Assembly (NCBI GenBank): GCA_949740695.1
Contig: CATJIY010000037.1
Coordinates: forward strand, 1-6,531
Origin: an uncultured Eubacteriales bacterium
Lineage (GTDB): Bacteria; Bacillota; Clostridia; Oscillospirales; Butyricicoccaceae
Length of the DNA stretch: 6,531 nt
Reading direction: 5' to 3'
The notes below the pieces were generated by a model. It searched no databases. It was not told where the DNA came from and was given only the letters and a program-made list of their open reading frames with translations. A program made the position numbers and the translations under genes. Positions 1 to 6,440 of this stretch are shown piece by piece; position 1 is the stretch's first letter; the number at the start of each line of letters is the position of its first letter.

Positions 1-695
1 AAAAAAGGACATCGAGTCCCCAGACACTCTCGGCTTCGCTGTGAAAATCTGCATACCGTTTGAGCGGGGCGCCCCAGCTCCACCTGCCACATCTGCCGGC
101 AAAACCGTATGGCTGTCAAAATAGAAAGATATACATCCCGTTTGCAACAGCGGGGGCCCCCTACTCGGCCAATGGCGTCAAGGCACTGTCCTGTAAGTTG
201 ATTGGCCTGCCCCCAGCTTGCCTCCGATAGCGGGGTGCTTTCCAAAACGATGGCGGCAAAAGCCCCGGCGCTGACCGCAGCGCCGCAGCATCCCAAAAAG
301 CCGCAGGCCCCGCCGGGAATTTGCTTGCCCCGCTGAATCATTTTATCTAAATGACCGGCCAATCCAGGCTGTCCAGTAACATTGTGCCAAGCGGTAAGCA
401 AAGCCGCGCCGGCCAGCACATGATGCTCCGGACCATGCATATGCACAGTCTCTTCCTGCATCAATTTTTCCGCCAGCAAAACAGGATCGGTATCCTTTGC
501 TTCCAGGCACCGCTGGCGAATGACAATCAGCGCCGGAGCCCGGTGACAGTCGTCACAGACAAAATGGCCATTCTGGCAATGGGCGTTTGCTGGAAGGGTA
601 CGGCCGCAGCCAGCGCAGGCCATCGGCGTTTCTTCAGGCAGATAAACCAGAGGCGCGCCGCAAAGCAGACATACAGGATCAGCAGTTTTTTTCAT
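1..695 (-). CDS. DUF5714-type cysteine-rich protein, 3' end beyond window
   Basis: The frame is open from ATG at 695-693 to the left edge: 231 codons with no stop, so the gene is cut by the window. The start follows an AGGAG ribosome site about 8 nt upstream. Visible motifs are paired cysteines at 9/12, 27/30, 40/47/50 (CQNGHFVCDDCH), an HMHGPEHH histidine cluster at 85-92, PGGACGFLGCCGAA at 127-140 and GGPRCCKRD at 179-187. The last visible part, CRFSQRSRECLGTRCPFF (215-232), looks like the usual end of the family, so little is probably missing. I recognise the layout as the DUF5714 family from memory. The Cys/His pattern suggests metal or Fe-S binding, but no reaction is established. It lies 33 bp after lysR on the same strand, probably the same transcript, opposite selD. 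A selenium-related role is inferred from neighbours only. Confidence 0.85.
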   Translation of the reverse strand, partial: MKKTADPVCLLCGAPLVYLPEETPMACAGCGRTLPANAHCQNGHFVCDDCHRAPALIVIRQRCLEAKDTDPVLLAEKLMQEETVHMHGPEHHVLAGAALLTAWHNVTGQPGLAGHLDKMIQRGKQIPGGACGFLGCCGAAVSAGAFAAIVLESTPLSEASWGQANQLTGQCLDAIGRVGGPRCCKRDVYLSILTAIRFCRQMWQVELGRPAQTVCRFSQRSRECLGTRCPF

Positions 696-728
696 AAAAG
701 ATGCTCCTTTTGGGGTCTTTCGCCCGAT

Positions 729-1631
729 TTATTTTTGATAATAGGTTTTGGCAAATTCATAAAAGGTCTGGGCAATGGGGGACAAAATATGATTTTTGTG
801 CCGGATTAGATACAATTTGCGCCGCAGCGTGACATTGTCAAAGTCAAATGCCAGCATCCGGCCCGACTGGCAATCCTCCTGGCAAGCGCTCTTGGAGACC
901 ACCGCCACCCCTTTGCCCTGGCGGACCATCTCCTTGATTGTTTCGGTAGACTGGACCTCCACCGCCGTCCGCAGCCCGGCCGGCTCCACCCCCAGTTCCC
1001 GTAGAAACGCCTCGGTCTCTCGCCGGGTGCCGCTGCCGGCCTCCCGGCTGATAAAAGGTTCGTCCAGGATTCTCCGGATGGGAAAACCTTTGCCCTGATG
1101 CTGCTGAAAGCGCGGCTGGTTGGGCGTAATAACCACCAGCCGGTCGTCGGCAAAGGGATGATAGATACACTTGGGCGAATGAATCAAGGTTCCGGAAAAG
1201 CCTACTTGGGCCGTCCGGGCGACAATCCGCTCCACCACGCCGGCGCTGTCGGTAAGCTGAATATCAAACTGAATATCCGGGTATGTTTCTCGGAAACTTT
1301 GGAGCATCTGGGGAAGAAAGTATTGTCCTGGAATGGTGGAAGCCGCCACAGTGATTTTGCCCCGCATTTCCTGGGAAAAGGTTCGTATCGCTTGATATGC
1401 CCGTTCTCGTAAAGCGAGGATTTCCCGGGCGTAGTCATAGAGCAGCTTACCCGCGTCTGATGGATAGATTTCTTTTGTCGTACGGACGATCAACTTGATC
1501 CCCAGCTCCCGTTCGAGAGAGGCAATATGGGTGCTGACGGTAGGCTGTGTCAGGTGAAGCAGCCTGCCCGCCCTGGAAAAGCTGCTGGTATCCACTACAC
1601 AAACAAATGCCTCCAGCTGTTTAATATCCAT
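729..1631 (-). CDS. LysR-family regulator, selenium metabolism-associated type
   Basis: This encodes a 300-residue LysR-type transcriptional regulator of normal family length. Residues 1-60 form the winged helix-turn-helix, with the recognition region LTQPTVSTHIASLEREL at 27-43. A linker helix follows to about 90, and the effector-binding domain covers about 91-300 (GKITVAASTIPGQYFLP at 91-107, EAGSGTRRETEAFLRELG at 197-214). The sequence resembles the LysR subgroup found next to selenium genes in Clostridia, which fits the divergent selD. I chose ATG at 1631-1629 because it gives the typical MDIKQLEAFV start and sits 9 nt from an AAGGA ribosome site; a TTG nine bases upstream at 1640 is in frame but too close to that site. 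The regulator probably binds the lysR-selD intergenic region and may also autoregulate. Its effector is unknown. A DUF5714 gene follows after 33 bp. Confidence 0.93.
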   Translation of the reverse strand: MDIKQLEAFVCVVDTSSFSRAGRLLHLTQPTVSTHIASLERELGIKLIVRTTKEIYPSDAGKLLYDYAREILALRERAYQAIRTFSQEMRGKITVAASTIPGQYFLPQMLQSFRETYPDIQFDIQLTDSAGVVERIVARTAQVGFSGTLIHSPKCIYHPFADDRLVVITPNQPRFQQHQGKGFPIRRILDEPFISREAGSGTRRETEAFLRELGVEPAGLRTAVEVQSTETIKEMVRQGKGVAVVSKSACQEDCQSGRMLAFDFDNVTLRRKLYLIRHKNHILSPIAQTFYEFAKTYYQK

Positions 1632-1668
1632 GAAATGCAATCCTTCCCAGAGAGGGTATTCCCGTCCC

Positions 1669-1697
1669 TTGTTTCTTTTAACAAAGTATGCTATAAT
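1669..1697 (+). promoter_or_regulatory. selD promoter, divergent from lysR
   Basis: TTGTTT (1669-1674), a 17-bp spacer and TATAAT (1692-1697) form a near-ideal sigma-A promoter. An extended -10 TG precedes it at 1689-1690. Transcription would start near 1704, giving a selD leader of about 60 nt. The spacer carries the short symmetric element CTTT-TAAC-AAAG (1675-1686). The lysR promoter must lie in the same region on the other strand, so the LysR protein could control both directions here. I could not choose a convincing lysR promoter. Confidence 0.7.
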
Positions 1698-1764
1698 TTT
1701 AAATAATCAGGGATCTGCCCGCAAGCAGGCGGCTGCCCAAGCAAAACAGAAGGAGGATGAATCC

Positions 1765-2802
1765 ATGAAAGAGCTTCCTTTGACCCAAATGACCGCCGCC
1801 GCCGGGTGAGCGGCAAAACTGGGGCCGGGCGCCCTTACGGAAATTCTTTCTGGCCTGCCCAATGTGACCGACCGGAATCTTTTGGTGGGTTATGATAGCA
1901 GCGACGACGCCTGCGTTTACCGGGTGGACGATCACACTGCGGTCATCCAGACGGTAGACTTTTTTACCCCCATTGTAGATGATCCCTATCTTTTTGGTCA
2001 GATCGCCGCCGCAAACGCCCTCAGCGACGTATATGCCATGGGCGGCGTCCCCAAACTGGCTATGAACCTGTTGTGCGTTCCCAACTGCCTTTCTTTACAG
2101 ACCATTCGGCGGATCCTGGAAGGAGGGCACGACAAAGCGGTGGAGGCTGGCTGTGTGGTGGCGGGGGGCCATACCATTCAGGACAAGGAACCCAAATACG
2201 GCATGTGTGTCACCGGTTTTGTCCATCCGGATAACATCCTCAAAAACGTGGGGGCGCAGCCAGGAGACGCGCTGGTACTGACCAAACCTCTGGGCAGCGG
2301 CATCCTTACCACCGGCATGAAAGTGGGAATGGTCAGCGAAACCGACTGCCAGGCCGCCTACCGCCATATGGCCACCCTGAACGCCAAGGCTGGCCAGGCG
2401 GCGGCGGAAGCTGCCAACGTCCACGCCTGCACTGACATTACTGGCTTTGGCTTGCTAGGTCACTGCTATGAAATGGCTTCCGGCTCGGAGGGCACCATTC
2501 GGTTGAATCGCGCGGCCCTGCCGCTGATGTCTGGAGCAAAAGCTCTGGCCAGTATGGGCGTTATTCCCGCTGGCGCTTACCGCAATCTGGATTATGTAAA
2601 ACCCCATCTAAAAGTGGAGGACTGGGCCGAGCAGGCTTTGCTGGACCTGGCCTGTGATCCGCAGACTTCGGGCGGATTGCTCATTGCCCTACCGCCTGAG
2701 GACGCAAAAACCTTGTTGGCTCGGTTCGCTCCCTTTGCCCCTTGGAGCGCCATCGTGGGAACGGTAGAGGAACCGGGGTCAAAGGCCATCGTCTTTGGAT
2801 GA
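1765..2802 (+). CDS. selD: Selenide, water dikinase SelD, selenocysteine-containing (TGA 1807-1809)
   Basis: SelD makes selenophosphate from selenide and ATP; selenophosphate is the selenium donor for Sec-tRNA and selenouridine in tRNA. ATG 1765 follows AGGAGG (1751-1756) at 8 nt spacing. The reading frame runs 345 residues to TGA at 2800-2802, close to the 347 of E. coli SelD, if the in-frame TGA at codon 15 is read as selenocysteine. Its context, TQMTAAAG-U-AAKLGPG, matches the SelD active site, where Cys or Sec is followed three residues later by the essential Lys (here K18). Other family signatures are DSSDDACVY (44-52), VDFFTPIVDDP (64-74), NALSDVYAMGG (84-94), GGHTI (134-138), DITGFGLLGH (224-233) and DPQTSGG (298-304). 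Start prediction that treats TGA as stop would begin at GTG 1864 and remove the catalytic residues. No selA or selB is visible downstream, so selD appears monocistronic here. Confidence 0.95.
1810..1856 (+). promoter_or_regulatory. Candidate bacterial SECIS element in selD mRNA
   Basis: Just after the UGA Sec codon, GGGGC (1821-1825) pairs with GCCCT-type bases 1831-1835 (four GC pairs plus a terminal G-U), closing a five-base loop CGGGC. The stem starts 11 nt after the UGA and the loop 16 nt after it, with G as second loop base. This matches the described geometry of bacterial SECIS hairpins bound by SelB. A competing longer stem pairs 1822-1829 with 1849-1856 around a 19-nt loop. Folding was done by eye, so which form is used is open. 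Confidence 0.55.
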
Positions 2803-2843
2803 GGGAAAAAAGAGCGTGCATAAAATAAACGGTTATCTTGCGA

Positions 2844-3056
2844 TCAGATGAAAAATAGATTTTGGCAAATGCGAAGTTTTAGTTCCGCCAACGCCTGACG
2901 AATAAGCAGTACATTACCGTCAATACAATCCCAGGTCGCCTGCGGATTTCTGATTCGTGAAGCCAAAGCCGTATCCCCCAGAAGGACAGGCAATTCCAGA
3001 GGATGGGGCCGGAACCGAGCGATTGCCCGCATAGGTTTTTGATCTGCTTTACTCAT
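2844..3056 (-). CDS. Doubtful small ORF, 70 residues, no recognised family
   Basis: An open frame from ATG 3056 to a stop at 2844-2846 converges on selD and leaves a 41-bp gap to it. I do not recognise the product. It is mildly basic, has no membrane segment and no clear motif, and ends in NLFFI. No ribosome site is seen before ATG 3056 (the upstream bases are AT-rich, without a purine run), nor before the in-frame ATG at codon 9. The codon composition is not obviously unlike a real gene, so it may be a remnant of a longer gene. Treat it as hypothetical; the open frame may be chance. Confidence 0.2.
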   Translation of the reverse strand: MSKADQKPMRAIARFRPHPLELPVLLGDTALASRIRNPQATWDCIDGNVLLIRQALAELKLRICQNLFFI

Positions 3057-3068
3057 GATTTATGCTTA

Positions 3069-3108
3069 TTTTATCTTGTATTTTCCCGCAAACTGTGATA
3101 AGATAAAA
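3069..3108. repeat. 9-bp inverted repeat spanning a promoter
   Basis: TTTTATCTT (3069-3077) is the exact reverse complement of AAGATAAAA (3100-3108), with 22 bp between. The left arm touches the -35 box and the right arm overlaps the -10 box of the promoter at 3076-3104. It could be an operator, or a chance product of AT-rich sequence. Confidence 0.4.
3076..3104 (+). promoter_or_regulatory. Sigma-A-like promoter with extended -10 before a short RNA
   Basis: TTGTAT (3076-3081), a 17-bp spacer and TAAGAT (3099-3104) are preceded by TG at 3096-3097, an extended -10. The predicted start is about 3110-3112, only about 35 nt before the terminator stem at 3145, and no gene start lies between. The promoter therefore appears to serve a short non-coding transcript. 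Confidence 0.55.
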
Positions 3109-3110
3109 AA

Positions 3111-3180
3111 GGTAGAAACCCTCCAAGTATCTACCCCTGTAAGCCCCCGTCCGGTGTCGACAAGCCGGGCGGGGATTTTT
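3111..3180 (+). ncRNA. Candidate small RNA of about 70 nt, family unknown
   Basis: The segment between the promoter (3076-3104) and the terminator (3145-3180) would be transcribed as a compact RNA with two hairpins. The first pairs GGTAGA (3111-3116) with TCTACC (3130-3135) around a loop containing CCCTCC, which could pair with a GGAGG-type ribosome site. The second is the terminator. It has no start codon with a ribosome site. I compared it by memory with common riboswitches (preQ1, fluoride, guanidine, c-di-GMP) and saw no match. It could also be an orphaned leader or attenuator whose downstream gene was lost. Confidence 0.4.
3145..3180 (+). terminator. Strong intrinsic terminator
   Basis: CCCCGTCCGG (3145-3154) pairs over all ten positions (one G-U) with CCGGGCGGGG (3165-3174) around a 10-nt loop, TGTCGACAAG. 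ATTTTT follows at once. It ends the short candidate RNA and would also stop read-through from selD, which has no obvious terminator of its own. Confidence 0.8.
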
Positions 3181-3745
3181 GTTATCGGTTAAAATGGATA
3201 TTGTAATGGATAAGCAAAGGTATCGTAACTTGCGACGGTACTTTTGTCACAGTATCCAGGAGAGACAAATCGCTTGCTTCAACCCTGCGTTATCTCCGGG
3301 ATCCGAGTATTATTAGTATGATTGGTTGTTGGCGCTTTAATGATACAAGGCTTTCGCTAAGTTGTCAAGTAAAGCTTAGTTTTTGGGAGATGAAAGAACG
3401 GGATTTAAACAGGCCCGGCTAAATGTAGGGATTCCTGTACGGGAGGTGATGGCGGCTGGGCGGTGGGAGCGTCCTCAATTTATGAACTGCCCAAAGCGGT
3501 GCGAATAGGGCGAAAATATAAGCAAGGATGACGGAGATACCGTCAGGGGCTACCGTTTCTCTGTAAGAGTATCATGGTACCAGGATATGACGGAGACGGT
3601 CGCCGTAGGAGGCACAGAGAACGCAGTTCCCTGACAGAGTATAGCGACGGAAAGCAGCCTTAAGCATGCGAAGGTCTGGGGCATCCAGTTTCGCAAAACG
3701 TACATATCGACGCAGGCAGTATAGAAGTTGAGCGAGTCTTTTTTG
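3181..3745. other. Non-coding or degenerate stretch without intact gene
   Basis: No frame here has both convincing length and a ribosome site. An ATG frame at 3194-3316 (40 residues) lacks a ribosome site and any recognisable motif. Short structure is present: GACGG-AGATA-CCGTC (3530-3544), a 10-bp repeat ATGACGGAGA at 3528-3537 and 3587-3596, and an 8-bp stem pairing ACCGTTTC near 3552 with GAGACGGT at 3593-3600. Protein-like fragments occur in several frames, broken by stops (see 3380-3508). This looks like decayed accessory DNA, not regulatory sequence of a known class. Confidence 0.5.
3380..3508 (+). pseudogene. Possible tyrosine-recombinase C-terminal remnant
   Basis: Between stops at 3377 and 3506 the plus-strand frame reads ...TGFKQARLNVGIPV then REVMAAGRWERPQFM. 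The GIPV-x3-M-x-AGRW-x2-P spacing resembles the stretch before the catalytic tyrosine in some phage and plasmid integrases. No catalytic Tyr, upstream R-K-HxxR motifs or start is present, so at best this is a fragment. The match rests on one short motif judged by eye. Confidence 0.17.
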
Positions 3746-3774
3746 TTGAATTTCGGATGTTTATGAGTTATAAT
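3746..3774 (+). promoter_or_regulatory. Promoter of the 797-residue protein gene
   Basis: TTGAAT (3746-3751), a 17-bp spacer and a perfect TATAAT (3769-3774) predict a start near 3781, giving a leader of about 33 nt. The ribosome site is a G run (GGCGGGGG, 3798-3805) about 8 nt before ATG 3814, further from consensus than that of selD. The gene therefore appears to have its own transcription unit. Confidence 0.75.
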
Positions 3775-3813
3775 AAATTTAAATAAAATCATTATTTGGC
3801 GGGGGTATAGCAG

Positions 3814-6207
3814 ATGAAATCAGACAAAGCAGATACAAAAACTCCGCTGCAAATAGACCTCGTTCCATACAACAAGGTAATTGGTACTTTCGACCTCCAC
3901 CGGGTTATTTTTGATTTGGATACTCAGATTGAAACATTGTCAAGCAATGCCAATAATCTTGACTATTTGATCTCGATTGCATCGGGTATTCTTTGCGGTA
4001 CGCTTGATATTTTGTGGGTCGGCGATTTCAATCTGGAACGGGGCCGCGTCATCGCCAGTGACAAGGTGGATGCCTTTGTCCAGAAAACCGCGACGATGCT
4101 GGGTTGTGAGAAGGACGATATAAAATCCTGCGTTAAGTTTTTGGAGAAGAAATTCCCCATTCCAAGCGATGGAAACACCTCAGATTTCGGTGGTGGGCTG
4201 CAACATCACCTCCGTGACTTTGCCCATCATCCTACCATTGTAGGATTGGTGTTTTCATTACTCACACAGTTTACATACAAATCCTATGGCGCGGATGTCA
4301 GCGGGCGTTTTCTCATTGTTGATGTGCCGGAGGCAAGCAGAATTTTTATCGGTGATGATGTCCCATCCAAAATTGTTAACGGAACGATCATCTGGTTTTT
4401 CCATTTGGTAAGCGATGTAGCCGGGTCAAGTAGCACGGCCGGTTTGAGCGGAGGGACAGGAATTCCAGGTCCGATTCTTTCACTGGTAAAGGAACTGTCT
4501 GTTCTCCCGTTTTTCAAAAATATGAGTATCGGAGATAATACCCTCTCTGTGTTTCTGTCGAAACTGTTTAATGGTACATTGCTGGCGAAGCATGACGAGG
4601 CTGGAGCAATTATCAAAGAGAGCGTTTTAAAATTTGATTTGCGCGGGGAACTCGGCATCGGCATAGAACTGGGGCGACAGGCAATCCCGGTGATTGCCAA
4701 CGAGTGTATTGTGAGAGCGTTCTATTTCATCCGCCGCCTTGCGTTTGAACTTCGCGAGAACAGCGTGACTTCTTTTGAAGATATAAAGCGGCTTAACTGG
4801 AACAGGATAAAGCCAGTGAACAATCCCACGCTTGCGAGGATGCTTACTCTCGCAACAGGAGTCTTTACCACCATTGACATTGGCGAAGCTGTAATTACGC
4901 AAAAGTATTGGGTTTCCATCAACTATGTTGGAGTCGGGCGTTTCGCCGTAGCCATTGGACAGGATGTTGCATGGTGTCTGAAAGCGCGAAATATGAAGAA
5001 AATCCGCCAGATGTATGAGGATATAAAACGCTTCACCTATATGCAGGAAAATGACAAAATTTGCGGAAAGATAAGCAGTGACATGATGGATATGGATAGG
5101 TTCGGCCTGACAATCGAGCAAACGGAGATTCTTTACAATCTCGAATATCATAAGACGCTCAATGACATTCGCTGTACAAAAGTACCCATCGGCAACGAGG
5201 GGAAAAAGTCGCTGAAAAGGGACTGGCTTGAAGAGTGGCAAAAGTATATGACAGCGGGTTTTTCCAGCTTCCTTCTATCAGAAGGAGCGGAACTTCATTG
5301 GTATTCCGAACAGGAGATGATTGAAAAAGTCGAACAGAATGACCCTACTGGCACATGGTTCCGCCTGGCCTTGCTGGAGGCAATGCTGTTTGAGCCGTAT
5401 TATCCCCTCAGCGTTGAAAAAGACAAGAAAGGCAATGATATTCCGGGCAAAAGATACAAAGACCTTCAGAATCCCCTTGCCGCCTATAAAAAGGGAGAGG
5501 GAGATGCCTATCTGGACGGATTATTTACCAGAATCTACCATGCAGACGGCTATATCAAGCGTCTGCGAAAGTGCTATGGCAAAGTCCAACGGGAATTAAA
5601 TGAGGTGCTGAAAACGGCGCTCACCTCTGTGGCGGTCGCCGCGGGGATTGCCATTGTCGCTATTGCCACAGCCGGAGCATTTGCGCCTGCTATTGCTGTC
5701 GCGCTTGTGGGTTCCAACTTTGCAGGACTTAGCGGGGCTGCCTTGACGAGTGCCTGCCTCGCCTATCTTGGGGGCGGTGCAGTTGCTATTGGCGGTGCCG
5801 GGATGGCGGGCGGTACGATGGTCATTGTCGGTGGCGGGGCGGTTCTTGGGCTTGGTGTTGGTGCTGGCGTTGGCGGTGCAGTCGGCGCAGTCAGTCTAGC
5901 TGGAAAAAAGAACACAATCCGGCAATCCTCAAAACTCCTTGTCGCTGTGCAGGAAATCTTCCTCAACGATGAACACGACCTTGCTTATTCCAACAGCATT
6001 TACGAGCAATATGTACGGAATATTGTTGAAATTGAGAAAGGCTTGGTGGAATTACGACTCAAAGCGGATGCGGCGAGTGGGAAGGAAAAGAAAATGCTGA
6101 AGGCTGAGATTAAAAAAGCTGAAGATTCCGTAAAGGCGATGAAAATTGCCCAAAAGAGCATGGAGAAATTTACATCTTCTTTTGAGGCCGGATTGGCGCA
6201 ACAATAA
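3814..6207 (+). CDS. Large protein of unknown function with Ala/Gly-rich hydrophobic segment
   Basis: This is a 797-residue protein; I cannot assign a function. There is no signal peptide. Residues 1-590 are a mixed, probably folded region with conserved-looking blocks: HHLRDFAHHPTIVGL (131-145), a hydrophobic stretch TIIWFFHLVSDVAGSSSTAG (191-210) and SGGTGIPGPILSLVKELS (212-229). I recall similar HHPT-x-VGL and SSSTAG-x-SGGTG blocks in uncharacterised proteins of gut Clostridia. Residues 602-636 are Ala/Val-rich hydrophobic, and 652-696 are a Gly-rich, glycine-zipper-like hydrophobic run. Together they could form membrane-inserting helices. Residues 738-785 are Lys/Glu-rich, probably a coiled coil. 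No kinase, nuclease, NTPase or protease motif is evident. It has its own promoter and no co-directional partner. Its base composition looks lower in GC at third positions than selD, which suggests transfer. A pore-forming toxin or phage-defence role is only inferred from architecture and setting. Confidence 0.9.
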   Translation: MKSDKADTKTPLQIDLVPYNKVIGTFDLHRVIFDLDTQIETLSSNANNLDYLISIASGILCGTLDILWVGDFNLERGRVIASDKVDAFVQKTATMLGCEKDDIKSCVKFLEKKFPIPSDGNTSDFGGGLQHHLRDFAHHPTIVGLVFSLLTQFTYKSYGADVSGRFLIVDVPEASRIFIGDDVPSKIVNGTIIWFFHLVSDVAGSSSTAGLSGGTGIPGPILSLVKELSVLPFFKNMSIGDNTLSVFLSKLFNGTLLAKHDEAGAIIKESVLKFDLRGELGIGIELGRQAIPVIANECIVRAFYFIRRLAFELRENSVTSFEDIKRLNWNRIKPVNNPTLARMLTLATGVFTTIDIGEAVITQKYWVSINYVGVGRFAVAIGQDVAWCLKARNMKKIRQMYEDIKRFTYMQENDKICGKISSDMMDMDRFGLTIEQTEILYNLEYHKTLNDIRCTKVPIGNEGKKSLKRDWLEEWQKYMTAGFSSFLLSEGAELHWYSEQEMIEKVEQNDPTGTWFRLALLEAMLFEPYYPLSVEKDKKGNDIPGKRYKDLQNPLAAYKKGEGDAYLDGLFTRIYHADGYIKRLRKCYGKVQRELNEVLKTALTSVAVAAGIAIVAIATAGAFAPAIAVALVGSNFAGLSGAALTSACLAYLGGGAVAIGGAGMAGGTMVIVGGGAVLGLGVGAGVGGAVGAVSLAGKKNTIRQSSKLLVAVQEIFLNDEHDLAYSNSIYEQYVRNIVEIEKGLVELRLKADAASGKEKKMLKAEIKKAEDSVKAMKIAQKSMEKFTSSFEAGLAQQ

Positions 6208-6231
6208 TTTGCATAAAAGACGCTATATTGG

Positions 6232-6440
6232 GTGTGGAAACGAACCTTCCAGGATATCGGCAGTCGCTACCCAAACGGCTACAGCGTGTATTCCATCCCT
6301 AATTAGCTCATTCGCAAAGGAGAAATACTTCCCGTCCTCGATGTTAAAATAAGCGCACATAAATACAGTGCAGACACCATAAGCCCTGCTGGGCGGATTG
6401 TGCCTGCATTTTTATTCCTCGGCAGAAAAGGAGCGTGCCT
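6232..6440 (+). pseudogene. Probable gene remnant broken by TAG at 6304
   Basis: Downstream of the large gene a plus-strand frame reads FQDIGSRYPNGYSVYSIPN, then a TAG at 6304-6306, then LIRKGEILPVLDVKISAHKY and, further on, AGRIVPAFLFLGRKGACLWG. The text before and after the stop is protein-like in the same frame. That fits a gene inactivated by one nonsense change and lacking a proper start. I do not recognise the family. The boundaries are approximate. The stop is TAG, so selenocysteine reading cannot explain it. Confidence 0.3.
6370..6415 (+). terminator. Weak candidate terminator after the large gene
   Basis: An imperfect hairpin pairs GCAG-x-CAC...AT..GCCC (6370-6386) with GGGC..AT.GTG-x-CTGC (6391-6407) around TGCT, with several mismatches. 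ATTTTTATT follows. It is 160 bp after the stop codon and overlaps the probable gene remnant, so the fold may be incidental. No better terminator is seen between 6208 and 6370. Confidence 0.3.

Noticed and set aside
351..809. Plus-strand 152-codon open frame
   Set aside because: Opposite the DUF5714 gene and the end of lysR, both of which have strong family motifs and ribosome sites; the plus-strand product has no recognisable features.
796..1438. Several overlapping open frames on both strands inside lysR
   Set aside because: They are other-frame readings of a clear LysR gene in GC-rich DNA.
1632..1640. TTG 1640 as lysR start
   Set aside because: Only about 0-1 nt from the AAGGA site; ATG 1631 has 9 nt spacing and gives the family's usual N-terminus.
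1807..1809. TGA as a true stop making selD a pseudogene
   Set aside because: The frame is otherwise intact for 345 residues, the TGA sits exactly at the active-site position, and a SECIS-like hairpin follows.
1699..1935. Minus-strand 78-codon frame over the start of selD
   Set aside because: Overlaps the selD promoter, leader and Sec codon; the opposite strand is fully explained by selD.
3550..3792. Minus-strand 80-codon frame before the large gene
   Set aside because: It runs over the promoter of the large gene, lacks a ribosome site and has no motif. Another minus frame in the same place (reading AKLDAPDLRMLKAAFRR) is protein-like but broken by stops and not recognised.
4627..5241. Minus-strand 204-codon frame
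   Set aside because: Antisense shadow within the 797-residue gene; no ribosome site or family features.
5763..5966. Proline/alanine-rich minus-strand frame
   Set aside because: It is the complement of the glycine-rich segment of the large protein; its composition follows from that.
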